NCBI GenBank assembly: GCA_002348365.1
Contig: DEBC01000158.1
Coordinates: forward strand, 1-28,039
DNA length: 28,039 nucleotides
Source: Alphaproteobacteria bacterium UBA2966
Lineage (GTDB): Bacteria > Pseudomonadota > Alphaproteobacteria > UBA2966
Reading direction: 5' to 3'
In this document: positions 24,538 to 28,039 of the stretch, one piece after another
Position numbering within the stretch: position 1 is the first letter of the stretch
How the letters are laid out: every line of letters starts with the position of its first letter
Notes under the pieces: model-generated
What the model was told of the DNA's origin: nothing
The model's database searches: none
What the model saw: the letters and a program-made list of their open reading frames with translations, nothing else
Made by a program: the position numbers and the translations under genes

Positions 24538-25788
24538 ATGAGTTCTCCCGGTTCCGGAAACCGGATCGCGCAGTGGATCGAATATCGACTGCCGATTTTT
24601 AGTTGGCTCGATCACTCTGTTGGTTCGGGTTATCCCGCACCCAAGAATCTGAATTATCTGTGGAACATGGGTTCCTTGGCAGGCATCGCGCTTGTGATTC
24701 AGATCGTCACGGGCATCGTGCTTGCGATGCACTACGTTCCGCACGGAAGCATGGCGTTCGATTCGGTCGAGCACATCATGCGCAACGTTAACTATGGGTG
24801 GTTGATCCGTTACATCCACTCCAACGGGGCGTCGATGTTCTTCCTCGTTGTCTACATCCATATATTCCGCGGGCTGTACTACGGTTCTTACAAATATCCG
24901 CGCGAACTGCTCTGGTGGGTCGGTCTCGCCATCATGCTGCTCATGATGGCGACGGCGTTCATGGGATATGTCCTTCCTTGGGGGCAAATGAGCTTCTGGG
25001 GAGCGACAGTGATCACCAATTTGTTCTCGGCCATCCCCTTGATCGGTGAACCGATCGTGACTTGGTTGTGGGGAGGTTTTGCCGTTGATAGCCCGACGTT
25101 GCAGCGCTTCTTCAGCCTTCACTATCTGTTGCCCTTCGTGATTGCGGGTATCGTCATCGTCCACATTTGGGCGTTGCATACCCACGGCTCGAATAATCCG
25201 ACAGGAATTGACGTGAAGGGTCCCCAGGACACCATTCCTTTCCATCCGTACTACACGGTGAAGGATTTGTTCGGAATGGGTGTGTTCTTGATCATTTTTG
25301 CCTACTGGGTGTTCTACAACCCGAATTACCTCGGGCATCCGGATAACTACATTCCGGCGAACCCACTTCAGACACCGCCACACATTGTGCCGGAATGGTA
25401 CTTGTTGCCGTTTTACGCGATTCTTCGCGCGATCCCCGACAAGCTCGGGGGCGTAATCGCGATGGGTGCGGCCATAGGCGTTCTGTTCCTCATCCCATGG
25501 CTCGACACGTCTCGCGTGCGGTCCGCGACGTTCCGTCCCATTTACAAGCAGTTCTACTGGATCCTGGTGGCAGACGTCTTAATTCTGGGCTGGGTCGGCG
25601 CCAACCCGCCGGAAGGCCATTTCATTCTTATCGGTCAGCTGTCGACAACTTACTACTTCCTGCACTTCCTGATCATCATGCCCTTCGTTGGCTGGTTCGA
25701 AACGCCTCGTCAATTGCCCGAATCCATCGCTTCGTCGGTTCTCGAGAAAGGCGGCGGTAGTGGAGCCGGGAAGGAGGCAGTACAATGA
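24538..25788 (+). CDS. petB: Cytochrome b subunit of the bc1 complex
   Basis: The 416-residue protein has eight or so transmembrane helices. The four heme-ligand histidines are H94 (RYIHSNG), H108 (VVYIHIFRG), H195 (SLHYLLPF) and H209 (IVHIWALHTHG). The Qo-site PEWY is at 285-288, and the GYVLPWGQMSFWGATVITN segment (143-161) is strongly conserved. It carries hemes bL and bH and both quinone sites. The C-terminal extension beyond the last helix (VLEKGGGSGAGK) is short. It overlaps petC by 4 bases (ATGA). The gene is full-length in one frame, not split or fused with c1 as in some alphaproteobacteria. Confidence 0.96.
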   Translation: MSSPGSGNRIAQWIEYRLPIFSWLDHSVGSGYPAPKNLNYLWNMGSLAGIALVIQIVTGIVLAMHYVPHGSMAFDSVEHIMRNVNYGWLIRYIHSNGASMFFLVVYIHIFRGLYYGSYKYPRELLWWVGLAIMLLMMATAFMGYVLPWGQMSFWGATVITNLFSAIPLIGEPIVTWLWGGFAVDSPTLQRFFSLHYLLPFVIAGIVIVHIWALHTHGSNNPTGIDVKGPQDTIPFHPYYTVKDLFGMGVFLIIFAYWVFYNPNYLGHPDNYIPANPLQTPPHIVPEWYLLPFYAILRAIPDKLGGVIAMGAAIGVLFLIPWLDTSRVRSATFRPIYKQFYWILVADVLILGWVGANPPEGHFILIGQLSTTYYFLHFLIIMPFVGWFETPRQLPESIASSVLEKGGGSGAGKEAVQ

Positions 25789-26573
25789 CCGGTTCTAGTC
25801 AGATGCCTCCACTGCGCGTAGTCACCGCGGCCCTATTTGCGGGCGCCTTGTTGCTGTCGGCCGCGCCGTCCATGGCTGCTGGGGACAGCAAGGCACCTAT
25901 GTCACCGGGTTTCTCTTTCGAGGGACCCTTCGGCACCTTTGACAGGGGTGAACTGCAGCGCGGGTTTCAGGTGTATCAGGAAGTCTGCGCGGCATGTCAT
26001 GCGCTGAAATACCTGGCCTTCCGCAACCTTCCCAGTATTGGTTTCAGTGAAGACCAGGCCAAGGCCATCGCTGCTCAATACGAGGTCACGGACGGGCCGG
26101 ATGCTGAAGGAGAAATGTTCGAACGTCCAGCGGTCCTCGCGGACCACATGCCCTCGCCGTTCGACAACGACAATGCCGCTCGGGCGGCCAACAACGGCGC
26201 GCTCCCGCCCGATCTTTCATTGATCGTCAAAGCCCGGGCCGGTGGGGCGGACTATCTCTATTCTCTGCTCGTAGGTTACGAAGACCCTCCAGCCGATGTC
26301 GAAATGGGCAAGGGAATGAGTTTCAACCCCTACTTTGGGGGAAACCAGATCGCCATGCCCGCACCTATACTGGAAGACGGGGTTGAGTACGCCGATGGCA
26401 AGGCCGCCAGCGTCGATCAACAGGCGCGGGATGTGACAACCTTCCTCACATGGGTGGCCGAACCCGAGATGGAAACCCGGAAGGGCATGGGCACCAAGGT
26501 CATGATCTTCCTGGTCCTGCTGACCGTGCTGCTCTACTTGGTCAAGCGCAAGGTCTGGAGCGACCTCCACTGA
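25785..26573 (+). CDS. petC: Cytochrome c1 subunit of the bc1 complex
   Basis: The 262-residue protein has a Sec signal peptide (core VTAALFAGALLLSAAPSMA, cleavage near residue 31), the heme c motif CAACH (C68, C71, H72) and the distal-ligand region GGNQIAMPAP with its methionine. A C-terminal membrane anchor (KVMIFLVLLTVLLYLVKRKVW) holds the heme domain in the periplasm. It receives electrons from the Rieske centre and reduces cytochrome c. It starts inside the end of petB, consistent with translational coupling. A strong hairpin lies 11 bases after its stop. Confidence 0.95.
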   Translation: MTGSSQMPPLRVVTAALFAGALLLSAAPSMAAGDSKAPMSPGFSFEGPFGTFDRGELQRGFQVYQEVCAACHALKYLAFRNLPSIGFSEDQAKAIAAQYEVTDGPDAEGEMFERPAVLADHMPSPFDNDNAARAANNGALPPDLSLIVKARAGGADYLYSLLVGYEDPPADVEMGKGMSFNPYFGGNQIAMPAPILEDGVEYADGKAASVDQQARDVTTFLTWVAEPEMETRKGMGTKVMIFLVLLTVLLYLVKRKVWSDLH

Positions 26574-26583
26574 GCCTGTTTCA

Positions 26584-26606
26584 CCCTCCTCCGAAACGGA
26601 GGAGGG
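26584..26606 (+). terminator. Strong hairpin after petC (probable transcription end)
   Basis: CCCTCCTCCG-AAA-CGGAGGAGGG is a perfect 10-base stem with a 3-base loop, 11 bases after the petC stop. The following CCTTCAAGG is not a true T-run, so it may act as a Rho-assisted terminator or mRNA 3'-end stabiliser rather than a classic intrinsic terminator. Confidence 0.6.
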
Positions 26607-26679
26607 CCTTCAAGGCTGCTGTAACTTTGTCGGGATTGCGGAAAAGGTCGCAGACGACCTGAGACGAGTCCGCGCTTCC

Positions 26680-26945
26680 TCAGCCCAGATTCTTCTTGAA
26701 GAATGCCATGGTCCAGTTCCAGGCCAGGCCGGCTGCCGCCTTGTCGTGACATGGCAACGAGTTGTTGTGGAATCCGTGCCGCGTTCCTGGTTAGGTGTGA
26801 TTCTCGTAGGTCACTTTATGCGATATGAGTGCTGCTTCGAATTCCGGCCGCATCGTATTCATGCATTTATCGTTCTCACCATCCTAAATCTGCATTGCCG
26901 ACAATGTTCCCATTCCTCCGTTGCAATGCATCGGCACGGTATCGG
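26680..26945 (-). pseudogene. Dienelactone hydrolase family remnant (C-terminal part, two stops)
   Basis: The 469-base gap between petC and the aldo/keto reductase holds the tail of a dienelactone-hydrolase-like gene on the minus strand. In one frame, from about 26945 down to TGA 26680-26682, it reads GGMGTLSAMQI, stop, DGENDKCMNTMRPEFEAALI, then KVTYENHT, stop, PGTRHGFHNNS and AAAGLAWNWTMAFFKKNLG. This matches the family pattern around the catalytic Asp (GxxD) and His (Y-P-G-T-x-H-x-F-x-N), ending A-W-x-R-T-x-x-F-F-x-x-x-L. The stops are TAG (26884-26886) and TAA (26791-26793, where a tyrosine is expected). The N-terminal half including the nucleophile is not found. Sequence from 26946 to 27042 shows nothing further. 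Confidence 0.65.
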
Positions 26946-27042
26946 AGATTAGGTGCAGGTGAATTTGATATCGGTTCCCATTGACGGTGTTGGTCAGGGC
27001 GCTCAGGCCCGTGGATGCGCCCAATATTGAGGATGACTACAT

Positions 27043-27966
27043 ATGGAAATGCGTGCGTTGGGTAAGTCCGGGTTGCGGGTGTCTGCACTTGGTTTCGGAG
27101 GTGGGCCGCTGGGGTACCTTGATACCGATCAAGCGCAAGCCACCCGCGTTCTTAATTCGTTGCTCGACGGGGGTGTGACCTTGATCGACACAGCTGCCGC
27201 CTATCGGGGTTCCGAGGAACTCATTGGCGAGGCTATCTCCCATCGCCGGGATGAATGTGTGCTGGTATCGAAATGCGGTAAGGACACGGATGGTACTGAC
27301 TGGTCGGCTTCAGGGATCAAGCGCGGCGTCGAACGGGCACTCCAACGCCTGAAGACGGACCATCTGGATGTCATGCTTCTTCACACCTGCGACCTGGAGA
27401 CACTGAAACAGGGTGAGGCCTTGAACGCGTTGGTAGCAGCGCGAGACGCGGGTAAGTGTCGGTTCATTGGATACTCCGGTGACAACGAAGCTGTTACTTT
27501 TGCGGTAGAGCATGAAGCGGTCGATGTCGTCGAGATGTCCGTGAACATTTGCGATCAGGCCAACATCGTGAACGTGTTTCCGAACATCAGACGTCGGAAC
27601 ATCGGAGTGCTTGCCAAGCGCCCGATTGCAAATGCGGCATGGACGGACCCTGCCGTCCGGCGGGGCATATACGTCAACTACGCGATGAACTACTCCGATC
27701 GCTTGGCCACGATGGGTATTCAACCCACCGATCTCGGTTTTGCCGAGCCAGCAGAGCTCGCCTGGCCGGAGATCGCACTCCGGTTCACGCTGGCGCACAG
27801 TGAGGTCAGTACAGCGATTGTAGGAACCACGGATCCCGCCAAAGTTCAACGGAATCTTGAAATTGCGGCCAAGGGCCCTTTGCCGGAGGATGTTGTGCAC
27901 CAACTCCGAAACGCGTTCCAGCTTGCCGAGGCTGAGGCAGGGGAAGATTGGCCGTCACTCAATTAG
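27043..27966 (+). CDS. Aldo/keto reductase family protein
   Basis: The 307-residue protein has the AKR barrel and catalytic tetrad D49 (in LIDTAAAY), Y54, K77 (VSKCGK) and H114 (LLHTCD). It also has FIGYSGDN and the C-terminal cofactor-binding region TAIVGTTDPAKVQRNLEIA. These enzymes reduce aldehydes or ketones with NAD(P)H; substrate and cofactor preference are not evident. The start ATG is preceded by GAGGATGACTACAT, giving a usable ribosome site. It stands alone after the dienelactone remnant and is convergent with a possible minus-strand gene at the window end. Length and motifs are intact. Confidence 0.9.
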   Translation: MEMRALGKSGLRVSALGFGGGPLGYLDTDQAQATRVLNSLLDGGVTLIDTAAAYRGSEELIGEAISHRRDECVLVSKCGKDTDGTDWSASGIKRGVERALQRLKTDHLDVMLLHTCDLETLKQGEALNALVAARDAGKCRFIGYSGDNEAVTFAVEHEAVDVVEMSVNICDQANIVNVFPNIRRRNIGVLAKRPIANAAWTDPAVRRGIYVNYAMNYSDRLATMGIQPTDLGFAEPAELAWPEIALRFTLAHSEVSTAIVGTTDPAKVQRNLEIAAKGPLPEDVVHQLRNAFQLAEAEAGEDWPSLN

Positions 27967-27984
27967 CGGGTCCAGAGATCAGCT

Positions 27985-28039
27985 TTATCGTTGCTCGATG
28001 GAGGTCGGTGTGTAATGTTCCGCGGCTTCCCGACGAAGT
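27985..28039 (-). CDS. Possible C-terminal tail of a minus-strand gene (partial)
   Basis: The last 55 bases, read on the minus strand, give LRREAAEHYTPTSIEQR followed by TAA at 27985-27987. The residue composition resembles a natural helical C-terminus, and a gene convergent with the aldo/keto reductase would be plausible. The fragment is too short to name or confirm. Confidence 0.3.
   Translation of the reverse strand, partial: LRREAAEHYTPTSIEQR

Noticed and set aside
24514..25383. 289-codon minus-strand frame opposite petB
   Set aside because: Composition is rich in H, R and D as expected from reading a membrane-protein gene backwards; no motif and no plausible start context.
6319..26945. 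Reassigned stop codon as the explanation for in-frame stops
   Set aside because: The interruptions use TGA, TAG and TAA, and intact genes in the window end normally with all three. No single codon reassignment explains them.
1..28039. CRISPR arrays, insertion sequences, prophage genes or defence islands
   Set aside because: No regularly spaced direct repeats, transposase or integrase motifs, or phage structural genes were seen on either strand.

Overview
The window looks like a chromosomal segment of an alphaproteobacterium, most likely a Rhodospirillales-type lineage. This rests on gene content rather than a marker gene. The supports are the DUF1285 / CoA-pyrophosphatase Nudix / DUF6111 / CCA-transferase cluster, the MoxR-DUF58-DUF4159 membrane operon, a DUF1194 gene, and trmL-hemF divergent from a petABC operon with separate cytochrome b and c1 genes. 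The DNA is moderately GC-rich and genes are tightly packed, with many start/stop overlaps.

Layout. 1-120: tail of a membrane protein. 164-1966: hybrid sensor kinase whose 5' part is frameshifted. 2027-2101: tRNA-Gln(TTG). 2142-4251 (minus): DsbA/kappa-GST-type isomerase and a sulfatase. 4406-6317 (plus): NAD-dependent epimerase and a frameshifted endonuclease/exonuclease/phosphatase gene. 6319-7659: a decayed block with a minus-strand remnant carrying two stops and a LysR-type regulator lacking its DNA-binding domain. 7941-8477: GNAT acetyltransferase. 8519-15325 (minus): four-gene MoxR operon. 15361-18111 (plus): DUF1285, Nudix, DUF6111, cca. 18108-19834 (minus): 3-hydroxyacyl-CoA dehydrogenase and alpha/beta hydrolase. 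19989-20840: DUF1194 gene with two in-frame stops. 20883-22144 (minus): two uncharacterised proteins. 22380-23761 (minus): hemF and trmL. 23979-26573 (plus): petABC, followed by a strong hairpin. 26680-26945 (minus): dienelactone-hydrolase remnant. 27043-27966: aldo/keto reductase. 27985-28039 (minus): possible tail of a further gene.

Working together. The bc1 complex (petABC) and HemF connect respiration and heme synthesis. TrmL and CCA transferase serve tRNA modification and maturation beside a tRNA-Gln gene. The MoxR operon encodes a AAA+ ATPase with three partner proteins, two of them large and membrane-anchored; it is the largest poorly characterised system here and is divergent from the DUF1285 cluster across only 35 bp containing a perfect inverted repeat.

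The most striking feature is gene decay. Six loci are broken by frameshifts, stops or truncation. All three stop codons occur among the interruptions, and at least one broken gene has also lost conserved active-site residues. Real pseudogenisation therefore explains the pattern better than recoding or sequencing error alone, although the two homopolymer frameshifts need read-level checking. I did not find a convincing wholly new system.
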